Shown here: positions 46,337-54,330 of the stretch, piece by piece
Layout of the letters: the number at the start of each line of letters is the position of its first letter
Numbering within the stretch: the first letter of the stretch is position 1
Program-made: the position numbers and the translations under genes
The notes under the pieces: generated by a model
What the model saw: the letters and a program-made list of their open reading frames with translations, nothing else
Told to the model about the DNA's origin: nothing
Databases searched by the model: none
DNA from: Bacteroidales bacterium
Lineage (GTDB): Bacteria > Bacteroidota > Bacteroidia > Bacteroidales > Marinilabiliaceae
Reading direction: 5' to 3'
DNA length: 64,000 nucleotides
NCBI GenBank assembly: GCA_003249255.1
Contig: QKJP01000019.1
Location: 62,001-126,000, forward strand

Positions 46337-47746
46337 ATGCCTCACTACATCAAAAATTTCAACAAGCTTTTCTTCATCTTTGTATGCACAGTCCTTTTAA
46401 CTTCGTGCGCCACCTACTACGAAAAAAACATTAAGCTTCAAGAATTTATCACTTCCGGTCAATTTGATAAAGCTGATAACCTAATGGCACAAAGTGCAGA
46501 GAAAGAAAGCACTAGCATAAATAGAATGCTCTATTGGTGTAACCGAGGTACCGTTTCATTTTTTCAGGGCAAATATGAAGAAAGCAATACTTACTTTAAT
46601 GATGCAGATCTATACGTAGAAGATTATAGAAAATCCTTTGGAAACGAGGCCCTTGCATTGGTATCCAACCCAATGGTTAAACCTTATAAACCTGAAGATT
46701 TTGAAGCTGTAATGGTTCACTATTACAAAGCGTTAAATTTCATCTATCTAAAAGATTATGAAGGTGCATTAATTGAAGCCAGAAGAGTAAACATCCTTCT
46801 CAACCAGTTTAACGAAAAATATAAAGAAAACAAAAACAAGTATACCAGAGATGCTTTCTCTCATCTATTAATGGGGATTATTTACGAAGCTTCTGGAAAC
46901 AATAACGATGCCTTTATTGCCTATAGAAATGCTTACGATGTGTATGAAAACGACTACCTAAAGCTTTTCAATGTAGCTCCTCCTTTACAATTAAAAAAAG
47001 ATATCATAAGAACAGCCGGAAAGCTCGGTTTTGGCTCTGAATTGGATTTCTATGAACGAAAATTTGGACTAAAATACAATCCTCAAAACGAAGAAGATGG
47101 TCAATTAGTATTCTTTTGGATGAATGGATTTGGACCGGTAAAGGATGAGTGGAGTATTAACTTTACAAATACCGGATTCAACGATGGATGGGTTTATTTA
47201 GAAAACTCTGATGAAGGGCTAACATTCCCAATTTACATTGGAAACAGATCAGGCAATGATCAAAATTCCATTAAAAACTTATCATTTTTAAGAGTAGCAT
47301 TTCCAAAATACCGCGAAAGAAAACCATTCTTTCATTCGGGTCAATTAAAAGCTCAAGATCAAGCTTACAACTTAGAATTATCACAAGATGTTAATCAAAT
47401 AGCTTTTCAATGCTTAAAAGACCGCATGATGCGTGAGTTAGCCAATGGAATCATGAGGTTAGCAACAAAAAAGGCACTTGAGGCTGTTGCAAGAAATGAA
47501 AACGAATACTTAGGAGCTTTAGTAAGTCTTGCAAATGCCGTTACAGAAAAGGCAGATACCCGCAACTGGCAATCTTTACCACACAGCATTTCCTACAGTC
47601 GAATATCATTACCTGAAGGCATTCATAAAGTAACTTTAGAAACCCAGGGTACAAGCACCAAGAGTACTGATTTTGATTTCATTATCAAAAAAGGCGAAAC
47701 CACCTTTTTTGCATACCAAAACCTGGAAAGCTCAAGTCCTCAATAA
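46337..47746 (+). CDS. COG3014-like TPR lipoprotein
   Basis: 469 residues. Lipobox LLTSC with Cys24. Residues about 35-230 form TPR-like helices (FDKADNLMAQSAEKE, LYWCNRGTVSFFQGKYEESNTYFNDAD, HYYKALNFIYLKDYEGALIEAR). The C-terminal half is beta-rich (QLVFFWMNGFGPVKDEWSI). COG3014 genes commonly accompany lpoB, as here. Function is not established; an envelope role is probable. Confidence 0.8.
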   Translation: MPHYIKNFNKLFFIFVCTVLLTSCATYYEKNIKLQEFITSGQFDKADNLMAQSAEKESTSINRMLYWCNRGTVSFFQGKYEESNTYFNDADLYVEDYRKSFGNEALALVSNPMVKPYKPEDFEAVMVHYYKALNFIYLKDYEGALIEARRVNILLNQFNEKYKENKNKYTRDAFSHLLMGIIYEASGNNNDAFIAYRNAYDVYENDYLKLFNVAPPLQLKKDIIRTAGKLGFGSELDFYERKFGLKYNPQNEEDGQLVFFWMNGFGPVKDEWSINFTNTGFNDGWVYLENSDEGLTFPIYIGNRSGNDQNSIKNLSFLRVAFPKYRERKPFFHSGQLKAQDQAYNLELSQDVNQIAFQCLKDRMMRELANGIMRLATKKALEAVARNENEYLGALVSLANAVTEKADTRNWQSLPHSISYSRISLPEGIHKVTLETQGTSTKSTDFDFIIKKGETTFFAYQNLESSSPQ

Positions 47747-47757
47747 AGGCTTGAGCT
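47729..47757. terminator. Bidirectional terminator overlapping two stop codons
   Basis: 8-bp stem AGCTCAAG / CTTGAGCT between convergent genes ending at 47746 and 47756. Confidence 0.6.
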
Positions 47758-48370
47758 ATATAGTACGGATATGCTCAACAGTTACTGATTCAATTTTAGA
47801 AAGTCGACCTTGCAAAGCATCAGACAAGGTCTGACGGGTGCTTAGCTCAATTTTACATCGCAAATTAAATTCCTGATTGACAATATTGGGTTCTTCTTCT
47901 TTGATGATGCGCATTACATCATTCATTACCCCATAATCAAATTCTATTTCAAAAAAATCATTCACTGTCTTTTCGATAGTGGAAGAATTATTAATAACAT
48001 CAATAGTAGCCTCTTTATATGCCGTTATCAATCCACTAGTTCCCAATTTAGTACCTCCAAAATAACGAACGACCACCACAAGAATATTCGTGAGTCCATG
48101 AGATCTAATTTGGCCTAAAATAGGCTTACCGGCAGTACCTGAAGGTTCTCCATCATCATTCGCTCGATAACGCTCACCATCTACCCCCAATTGCCATGCA
48201 TAACAATGATGACGGGCATCGTAATATTGCTTTTTAAGCTCTTGAACTATATCTTTTATTTCATCTTCGGAGCTAATCGGGTAAGCATAAGCAATAAACT
48301 TACTGCCTTTTTCTTTATAAATACCTTCTGCGTTTGACTCTATAGTCTGATACTTATCATGCTGATCCAT
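47756..48370 (-). CDS. YigZ/IMPACT-family protein
   Basis: 204 residues. IMPACT domain with KGSKFIAYAYPISSEDE near 15 and ARHHCYAWQLG / DDGEPSGTAGKPIL (residues about 55-90), then VRYFGGTKLGTSGLITAY. C-terminal DUF1949-like domain. The eukaryotic relative regulates GCN2; the bacterial role is unclear, possibly translation-related. Confidence 0.92.
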   Translation of the reverse strand: MDQHDKYQTIESNAEGIYKEKGSKFIAYAYPISSEDEIKDIVQELKKQYYDARHHCYAWQLGVDGERYRANDDGEPSGTAGKPILGQIRSHGLTNILVVVVRYFGGTKLGTSGLITAYKEATIDVINNSSTIEKTVNDFFEIEFDYGVMNDVMRIIKEEEPNIVNQEFNLRCKIELSTRQTLSDALQGRLSKIESVTVEHIRTI

Positions 48371-48423
48371 CCAACTTAATTTCTTTTGGAGGTAAAATTA
48401 GCAGAATATCGGGCATAAAAAAA

Positions 48424-48438
48424 GCCGCTTTGTGCGGC
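48424..48438 (-). terminator. Terminator of the orphan LytTR gene
   Basis: Stem GCCGC / GCGGC with a 5-nt loop and T-run on the minus strand. Confidence 0.8.
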
Positions 48439-48444
48439 CTCTTC

Positions 48445-49158
48445 TTATTTTGTAATCAAGTTAATATCATCCATCAACTTATCTTTGTAAGACTTTCCTA
48501 TTGGAATAATTTTCGAACCTCCTTCATGTTTAATAACCACGGAGTTATCTTCAATAACTTTAATTTTATTGATATTTACAATGAATGAGCGATGAACCCG
48601 AACAAATTTTTCAGATGGCATCTTTTCTGATATAGCTTTCATGGTAAAGTGAATAGTGAACTTATCCGAAAAGGTATTCAGTACCACGTAGTTTTCTAAA
48701 GCCTCAATCCATAAGATGTCATCGTACTTCACTCTAACTAAAGAGCTATTATTTTTGATGAAAATCTCGGTACTTTCCCTTGCAACCGTATCCTTTTCTT
48801 CTAACCTTTCGCGACCTCGGTTTACAGCTTTTATAAAACGGCCATATTGCACAGGTTTTAATAAATAATCTGTCACATCATATTCGTAAGATTCAAATGC
48901 ATATTTTTCCTGAGAAGAATAAACAATAACCTGAGGTAATTCATCCAGAGATTTTAGAAATTCTATCCCACTCATTTCTGGCATCTCTATATCCAGAAAA
49001 ATTAAATCTACAGGTTTATGATCAGATTTAGACAGGTAATTGATTGCACTTACTGCACTATCGAAACTTCCGGCTAGGGTAAGATCATCAGTTTTCGCAA
49101 CAAATTCTTCTATAATTTTTGTCGAAAGTCTATCGTCGTCTATAATAATGCAATTCAT
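48445..49158 (-). CDS. Orphan LytTR-family response regulator
   Basis: 237 residues. Receiver domain with D7-D9 acidic cluster, phosphoacceptor D56 (LIFLDIEMPEMSG) and K near 104 (YLLKPVQ). LytTR DNA-binding domain about 135-237 (RVKYDDILWIEALENYVVL, RVHRSFIVNINKI). No kinase gene lies beside it, unlike the pair at 34921-36784. Confidence 0.92.
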   Translation of the reverse strand: MNCIIIDDDRLSTKIIEEFVAKTDDLTLAGSFDSAVSAINYLSKSDHKPVDLIFLDIEMPEMSGIEFLKSLDELPQVIVYSSQEKYAFESYEYDVTDYLLKPVQYGRFIKAVNRGRERLEEKDTVARESTEIFIKNNSSLVRVKYDDILWIEALENYVVLNTFSDKFTIHFTMKAISEKMPSEKFVRVHRSFIVNINKIKVIEDNSVVIKHEGGSKIIPIGKSYKDKLMDDINLITK

Positions 49159-49234
49159 ATCAAAGTATTTTATATCAAAATTAAAAAAATATCAGAATCT
49201 GCAATGGCTAAGTGCAAAAATTTTTATAATAAAA

Positions 49235-49912
49235 TCATTTATTTCTCGTTAAAAATTCTTTCTCAATAACATGGCTTCTACGAATACTCTTTTTCAGCCA
49301 ATTTAACAAAAGGTCATCGTATTCTTCCTTTGTTAACTTCCAAGGTAGATTACTATTTCTTAACTGATAAGTTAAATAATGCAATGCGATAGCAGCTGAA
49401 ACAGAAACATTAAAACTCTCGGTAAAACCATACATTGGTATTTTCATAAAACCATCGGCATTTGCTTTAACAATTTCAGAAACTCCGGTTAATTCAGTTC
49501 CAAAAACAAAGGCACTTTTCCCTGCCGACAAGTCAAACTCTTCCAATTTCTGATCGTTTGTGTGTGGTGTTGTTGCGATAATTCGATAGCCCTTATTTTT
49601 TAATTCATTAATAGCCTCTAAGGTATTGTTTGAATGCTTATTATATTTATGCATATCCAACCACTTATCTGCCCCTCTAACCACATCCGGATTAACATTA
49701 TATTCATTTCTGTTTTCAATAACATTTACATCTTGTATACCAAAACAATCACAAGTACGCAAAACTGCACTTGCATTTTGTGGCTGAAAGATATCTTCTA
49801 ATACAACAGTTATATATCGAGTGCGATTAGATAATACACTTAACATTTGCTCTAACCTTTCTTCTTTCACTAATTCAGAAAAAAACTTTATCAACTCTGC
49901 TTTCTCTCCCAT
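49235..49912 (-). CDS. SpoU-family RNA 2'-O-methyltransferase, TrmH-like
   Basis: 225 residues. The SPOUT knot motifs are clear: motif 1 NASAVLRT (46-53), motif 2 SAFVFGTELTGVS (133-145) and motif 3 IPMYGFTESFNVSVSAA (158-174). It lacks the RlmB N-terminal domain, and the N-terminal helices match TrmH, which methylates G18 of tRNA. The exact target is inferred. Confidence 0.87.
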   Translation of the reverse strand: MGEKAELIKFFSELVKEERLEQMLSVLSNRTRYITVVLEDIFQPQNASAVLRTCDCFGIQDVNVIENRNEYNVNPDVVRGADKWLDMHKYNKHSNNTLEAINELKNKGYRIIATTPHTNDQKLEEFDLSAGKSAFVFGTELTGVSEIVKANADGFMKIPMYGFTESFNVSVSAAIALHYLTYQLRNSNLPWKLTKEEYDDLLLNWLKKSIRRSHVIEKEFLTRNK

Positions 49913-49971
49913 GTAATTTTTCTATTTGATCTATAACATTCACTAATCTCACTCTCTTCTAAACAAAAAAA

Positions 49972-49996
49972 AGAGAGCACTAAAATAGTACTCTCC
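49972..49996 (-). terminator. Terminator of the HU gene
   Basis: Stem GAGAGCACTA / TAGTACTCTC (one mismatch) and T-run on the minus strand. Confidence 0.8.
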
Positions 49997-50020
49997 CTAA
50001 TTCTTTGGGTTAACCTTAAT

Positions 50021-50293
50021 TTAGTTTACACCATCTGTAAGTTCACTACCAGGTTTAAACTTAACTACATTTTTGGCAGGAATTTGAATTTCTTTTCCTG
50101 TCTGTGGATTTCTTCCGGTTCTTGCAGGTCTTTCTGAAACACTAAAAGATCCAAAACCCACTAGAGCAATTTTATCTTTTGCTTTCAAGGTATCTCCGGT
50201 TACTTTAATAAAAGCATCTAATGCTTTTTTAGCGTCAGCCTTTGACATTTCAGCCTCTCCAGCCATTGCATCAATTAATTGAGCCTTGTTCAT
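50021..50293 (-). CDS. HU-family DNA-binding protein
   Basis: 90 residues, the standard HU length. Start NKAQLIDAMAGEAEMSKADAKKALDAF, DNA-contact arm GRNPQTGKEIQIPA (residues 60-73) and VVKFKPGSEL at the end. It bends and compacts DNA as a dimer. Monocistronic with its own promoter and terminator. Confidence 0.95.
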   Translation of the reverse strand: MNKAQLIDAMAGEAEMSKADAKKALDAFIKVTGDTLKAKDKIALVGFGSFSVSERPARTGRNPQTGKEIQIPAKNVVKFKPGSELTDGVN

Positions 50294-50343
50294 AATATTA
50301 ATGATTTTTAGGGTTCAAACTATATTCTAAAAATTTTTCTTTA

Positions 50344-50351
50344 CAAATATA
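50344..50351 (-). promoter_or_regulatory. -7 promoter element of the HU gene
   Basis: The minus strand reads TATATTTG, 51 bp before the ATG. Confidence 0.55.
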
Positions 50352-50529
50352 GAGCATTTAGGTATTCTTCCAAATAAGCTCAAGGAAAATCTGTATAAAA
50401 ATGTTTATTTTTTACAAAAAATGTTTTTACAGTGAAAATATTTAATAATCAACGACTAATAAATCAAAATTAAGTTAACTAACATAGCCCTTAATTGAAA
50501 TCTTATTTTCAGAATCTTCTTAAAATAGC

Positions 50530-50537
50530 TAATTTTG
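50530..50537 (+). promoter_or_regulatory. -7 promoter element of the chorismate mutase/aldolase pair
   Basis: TAATTTTG, 40 bp before the TTG start at 50577. Confidence 0.55.
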
Positions 50538-50576
50538 CAACAATAAATAAGAGTTGAAACTTTAAAACATATAAAA

Positions 50577-50894
50577 TTGAGTAATTATAGCCCTTCTAAA
50601 AAACCTTCCCAATGTAAAAACATTACTGATGTAAGAGATGAAATTGATGGTCTGGATCAAGAAATCTTAAGACTTCTTGGTATAAGGTTTCAATACGTAA
50701 AGGAAGTAGTTAATTACAAGGAGAAAACAAAAGATTCGATTGTTGCGGTCGAAAGACGAGAAAAAGTTATCGCTCAACGAAGAGAATGGGCAGAAAAAAA
50801 TGGATTAAGTGCTGATGTTATTGAGGACATGTATCGAAATTTAATCCGTTATTTCATAGCCGAAGAAATGAAAACTATAAATCTTGAACAATAA
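50577..50894 (+). CDS. PchB-like AroQ chorismate mutase / isochorismate pyruvate-lyase family protein
   Basis: 105 residues with a TTG start; the first in-frame ATG is near residue 85, so TTG is needed. The AroQ helical fold is seen with R20 (VRDEID), R37 (GIRFQYV) and K48 (YKEK) at catalytic positions. RREWAEKNGL and YRNLIRYFIAEEMK closely follow PchB of Pseudomonas rather than PheA-type mutases. The Gln of PchB near the active site (AEQ) is Glu97 here. PchB makes salicylate from isochorismate and has weak mutase activity; which reaction runs here cannot be told. An ordinary role in Phe/Tyr synthesis is possible. Directly precedes a DRE-TIM aldolase. Confidence 0.83.
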   Translation: MSNYSPSKKPSQCKNITDVRDEIDGLDQEILRLLGIRFQYVKEVVNYKEKTKDSIVAVERREKVIAQRREWAEKNGLSADVIEDMYRNLIRYFIAEEMKTINLEQ

Positions 50895-50907
50895 GACGAA
50901 AATCAAT

Positions 50908-51861
50908 ATGTATAAAAAAGAAATTAAGGTACTGGATTGTACTGTTCGCGACGGTGGTTTAATGAACAAATGGCAGTTCAGTAAGGAAATGGTTAAAAGC
51001 GTTTATGATTCTTGTGTTGAGGCAGGAGTTGACTATATGGAGATTGGTTACATCAGTAGTGAAGATCAGTTTTCAAGAAGCGAATTTGGACCATGGAAAT
51101 TTTGCAGTGAAAGTGATGTGCGAGAAATTGTAGGTGAAAATAACACAAAAACTAAACTATCTGTATTAGCGGATATCGGGCGTATCAATTTTAATGATAT
51201 CCGTCCGGCTTCTGAGAGCGTAATAGATATGTTTCGAGTAGCTGCGTACGATTATCAAATCGATAAGGCAATTGAATTAGCTCATCATGCAATGGATAAA
51301 GGTTATGAAACAACCATAAACCTTATGGCTGTAACCAAAGTTAACGAACGTAGCCTGAACGAAGTATTATCTGATGTCCAAAAATCACGTGTCAATACAT
51401 TCTATTTAGTAGATAGTTTTGGTAGCATGTACTCGGAAGACATTCAAATGTTTATGAAAAAGTACAAGGATGCTTTACCTGGTAAAACAATTGGTTTCCA
51501 CGGCCACAATAACATGCAATTAGCATTTGCGAATACGATTGAATGTATTATTCAAGGTGCAACTATGCTGGATGCAACTATGTTAGGGATTGGTAGAGGT
51601 GCTGGAAACTGTCCGTTAGAGATACTTATTTCGTTCTTAAAGAATCCAAAGTATCGTTTAAAACCAATTCTACAAAGCATTCAAGATCACATTAAACCTT
51701 TACAAAAGGATATTGATTGGGGATACTTCTTACCTTACATGATTGCTGGCTCGTTAAATGAACACCCACGTAATGCCATGGCTTGGATGAATTCGGATAA
51801 AAAAGAAGATTATGTAGGCTTCTTAGAAGATGCTTTTGAAAAACGTGAAGATCTAAAATAA
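50908..51861 (+). CDS. DRE-TIM (HMGL-like) aldolase-family protein
   Basis: 317 residues from MYKKEIKVLD. The DRE-type motif LDCTVRDGG (residues 9-17) and metal ligands FHGHNNMQLAF near 195 and the DATMLGIGRGAGN segment near 228 match the family of 4-hydroxy-2-oxovalerate aldolases and isopropylmalate/HMG-type enzymes. It acts on 2-oxo acids; the substrate is unknown. It is 13 bp after the PchB-like gene and ends at a strong terminator, so the pair is a two-gene operon. Confidence 0.87.
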   Translation: MYKKEIKVLDCTVRDGGLMNKWQFSKEMVKSVYDSCVEAGVDYMEIGYISSEDQFSRSEFGPWKFCSESDVREIVGENNTKTKLSVLADIGRINFNDIRPASESVIDMFRVAAYDYQIDKAIELAHHAMDKGYETTINLMAVTKVNERSLNEVLSDVQKSRVNTFYLVDSFGSMYSEDIQMFMKKYKDALPGKTIGFHGHNNMQLAFANTIECIIQGATMLDATMLGIGRGAGNCPLEILISFLKNPKYRLKPILQSIQDHIKPLQKDIDWGYFLPYMIAGSLNEHPRNAMAWMNSDKKEDYVGFLEDAFEKREDLK

Positions 51862-51880
51862 CAAATCTGTAACAATACTA

Positions 51881-51917
51881 AAAAACCTCAATCAATGAAT
51901 TTTGATTGAGGTTTTTT
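51881..51917 (+). terminator. Terminator of the chorismate mutase/aldolase operon
   Basis: Stem AACCTCAATCAA / TTGATTGAGGTT followed by a T-run. Confidence 0.9.
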
Positions 51918-51982
51918 TATATCGTTTTAATAAGATTGTTTTTTCAAAGATTGCTTCTTGCATCATTAAGAAAAATCAAAAA

Positions 51983-52038
51983 GCCAAAAAGCTAACTTTC
52001 ATATTTTCAAATTTCCTAATTGAATCATCAGCAAATTA
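51983..52038. repeat. 8-bp-periodic degenerate intergenic array (7 units)
   Basis: 8-mers gccaaaaa, gctaactt, tcatattt, tcaaattt, cctaattg, aatcatca, gcaaatta, running into the stop codon of the next gene. Confidence 0.55.
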
Positions 52039-53094
52039 ATAATTAAACCCTACAGCAAGTGGTTTAACCCCCACAGAATATTGTTCTTTTAAACTCCCTT
52101 TTTCTTCATCGGTATTTTCTACAATCAATAATTGGCCTGCTGACTCTCCATTCGAAATTAAGCAATATAAATTACCTGTTCTAGGATCTACATTTAAACC
52201 GGAAAAGGAAACTTTATCATAGTTATCAGACAGGAATTTATTAGTAGATAATGTTCTATCAGAAAGTTCATCTTCATGATAAACACTCATTTTTATAACA
52301 TTACCATTTACAAAAAACAAAGAGCGCTTATCCTTAGAAAGCGTTAGGCAATTATCCATATTTTTCACTCTTTCTCCTCTGTATGCGTAAACCCTATGAA
52401 CCAATTTTGTGGTTATGAAATCACGCTCAATTTTCACTAAGCCAAATTCAGATCCATCAGCATGACCTTGACAATACACCCAAACATGACCATCTGCATC
52501 TACTTTCATGTCGATAGGCTGAGCTAATACACTTAATGTATCCTGAGCTTTATTGCTGCTCATATCATAAACATATACACTGTCAGTTTTTTGATTGGCT
52601 ACATATAAAAATTTACCGGATGTTACCATCTGAGAAACACCATCACTTATGCTTAATTTATCTTTAACATCAAGTGTTTCGATATTGTACTCATATAAGG
52701 TATCTATTGTTGCTGCGTACAAGGCGTTATCAGTAACAGGATTGCTGCATAACATTTCATGGCTTTCAACTAAATCAAAACTTTTTTCTTCGCTTTTGGA
52801 ATCTAAACTGTAACTTATGGCAGACCCAACAACCGGTAGGTTGAAAAAAGCTTTTGCACTACTGCCTTCTCCAATAATTCTCATCGAATTTGCTTTTCCT
52901 TCCAGTACAATATAATCAGAAGTACAAGTTTGATCTTCATAATTATAATGACTTAAAGAACTCTTACTTATCCCTTCATTTAAAATAAAAGCCCCATTAT
53001 ATTCATTTAATATACTGGTATCAATCTCTTTACAGGATGAAAACAAAACTACACAAAGAGAGACTAAAAGAACTATTTTTCGCATTACGATCAC
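52036..53094 (-). CDS. BtuG-like beta-propeller lipoprotein, paralogue 2
   Basis: About 352 residues. Lipoprotein signal with Cys21 (VVLFSSC) followed by acidic residues (KEID), consistent with surface export. The mature protein is a YncE/DUF5074-type propeller (NGAFILNEGISKSSLSHYN, ALYAATIDTLYEYN, VADGHVWVYCQG as DADGHVWVYCQG). Its opening (GAFILNEG) matches that of the gene at 53224. BtuG proteins of Bacteroides bind cobalamin at the cell surface for BtuB. This copy has its own promoter at 53122 and is separated from the riboswitch operon by a terminator, so its expression need not follow B12. The actual start may be Met4. Confidence 0.8.
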   Translation of the reverse strand: MIVMRKIVLLVSLCVVLFSSCKEIDTSILNEYNGAFILNEGISKSSLSHYNYEDQTCTSDYIVLEGKANSMRIIGEGSSAKAFFNLPVVGSAISYSLDSKSEEKSFDLVESHEMLCSNPVTDNALYAATIDTLYEYNIETLDVKDKLSISDGVSQMVTSGKFLYVANQKTDSVYVYDMSSNKAQDTLSVLAQPIDMKVDADGHVWVYCQGHADGSEFGLVKIERDFITTKLVHRVYAYRGERVKNMDNCLTLSKDKRSLFFVNGNVIKMSVYHEDELSDRTLSTNKFLSDNYDKVSFSGLNVDPRTGNLYCLISNGESAGQLLIVENTDEEKGSLKEQYSVGVKPLAVGFNY

Positions 53095-53121
53095 TATGTT
53101 AAATCTTTAATTTTATGAAGC

Positions 53122-53129
53122 CAAAGATA
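53122..53129 (-). promoter_or_regulatory. -7 promoter element of the second btuG-like gene
   Basis: The minus strand reads TATCTTTG, 28 bp before the ATG at 53094. Confidence 0.55.
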
Positions 53130-53165
53130 TTATTCATTTTGAATAAAGCCTACCCAAAGTCATAA

Positions 53166-53190
53166 AAAAGGCCGATCGGATCGGCCTTTT
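53166..53190 (-). terminator. Terminator of the btuB-btuG-like operon
   Basis: Stem AAAAGGCCGAT / ATCGGCCTTTT with a 3-nt loop and T-run on the minus strand, between the two BtuG-like genes. Confidence 0.85.
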
Positions 53191-53223
53191 AACTGGATAC
53201 AAACGCTATAATCTTATTATACG

Positions 53224-54330
53224 TTACTTATTCACAAAAATAGCTGAATTGGGTGATATTCCAACTTCGTATTCTGCTGTAAAGCTACCATCCTTTTTAA
53301 ACACCACCAAACTACCGTTAGTTCCCAAAGCCGAACCAGAATTTAATGCATAAATATCACCGGATTTAGGTTCGACTTCAAGGCCATAAAAGGTAACATC
53401 GTCATATTTAGTACCCGTTACAAATTTAGCCGTTGGAAACTCAGATGCATCAATACTCATTCGGTACAATCCATTATTTGAAAGATATACATATTGACCA
53501 TCATTTGACACAGCCAAATTTTTGATACCAGAACCATACTTTTTACCAATCGAAAAAACGGATTGCTCCTTGGTAGATAAATTCACCTTTACTAAGTTCG
53601 CATCATCTCTGACCCAACTATCATTTGGTGCACCTATACATAACACCCATAAGTTTCCATCTTTATCTTTTTCCATATCTACCGGACACATTTTCACAGA
53701 AATCGTATCTACTACTACATTAGCATCAAGATCAATAACTGAAATGGTATTATCATTATTTCCCCATCCTCCACTATTGGGAACGTACAACTTATTATCA
53801 ATATGAATCATCTTTTCAGGACCTCCACCAACTTTAATCGTTCGAACTACAGCATTAGTCGTTAAATCGATTTCTACTACTTCATTTTGAGCTACACTAC
53901 CATCCTTTGTTAATCCGTTTCCATTGGTGAAAAATGCTCTGGTATCAGACACGGCAATAATTTCACGAGGGTAGTCAAACTTCTCAATTGTTGCAACGCT
54001 TTTAAAAGTTAAATCATTAACAACTTCAATATACCCGTTATTATCAGCCGTGGTAACGACTATATAAAAATGATCATTACAATGCATCATGCTTTGTGCA
54101 TACTTCCCCAAAGTAACACCTTCATTCGAAATTTCATATAAGTCATTAATCACCTCCACCGAGTCTGCTTGGAATAATGAGATAGTTGAATGTGAACTAC
54201 CTTCATTCAACACAAAGGCACCTTTTAATTCCTTTGGAATTTCAGGAGTTGGTTCAGCATCCTTATCCGGGCTACATCCAACAAAAAAGGCCATTAAAGC
54301 CACATACCAGAAAAAATTTAAATTTTTCAT
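53224..54330 (-). CDS. BtuG-like cobalamin-binding lipoprotein, paralogue 1
   Basis: 368 residues. Lipobox FFVGC with Cys19, then SPDKDAEP. Seven-bladed YncE-type propeller (GAFVLNEGSSHSTISLFQ, NKLYVPNSGGWGNNDNTISVIDL, DKDGNLWVLCIG). The ATG overlaps the stop of the BtuB-like gene by 4 bp, so translation is coupled and expression falls under the cobalamin riboswitch. BtuG binds B12 extremely tightly and passes it to BtuB; identity with BtuG is inferred from fold, lipoprotein signal, order and riboswitch. Confidence 0.85.
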   Translation of the reverse strand: MKNLNFFWYVALMAFFVGCSPDKDAEPTPEIPKELKGAFVLNEGSSHSTISLFQADSVEVINDLYEISNEGVTLGKYAQSMMHCNDHFYIVVTTADNNGYIEVVNDLTFKSVATIEKFDYPREIIAVSDTRAFFTNGNGLTKDGSVAQNEVVEIDLTTNAVVRTIKVGGGPEKMIHIDNKLYVPNSGGWGNNDNTISVIDLDANVVVDTISVKMCPVDMEKDKDGNLWVLCIGAPNDSWVRDDANLVKVNLSTKEQSVFSIGKKYGSGIKNLAVSNDGQYVYLSNNGLYRMSIDASEFPTAKFVTGTKYDDVTFYGLEVEPKSGDIYALNSGSALGTNGSLVVFKKDGSFTAEYEVGISPNSAIFVNK

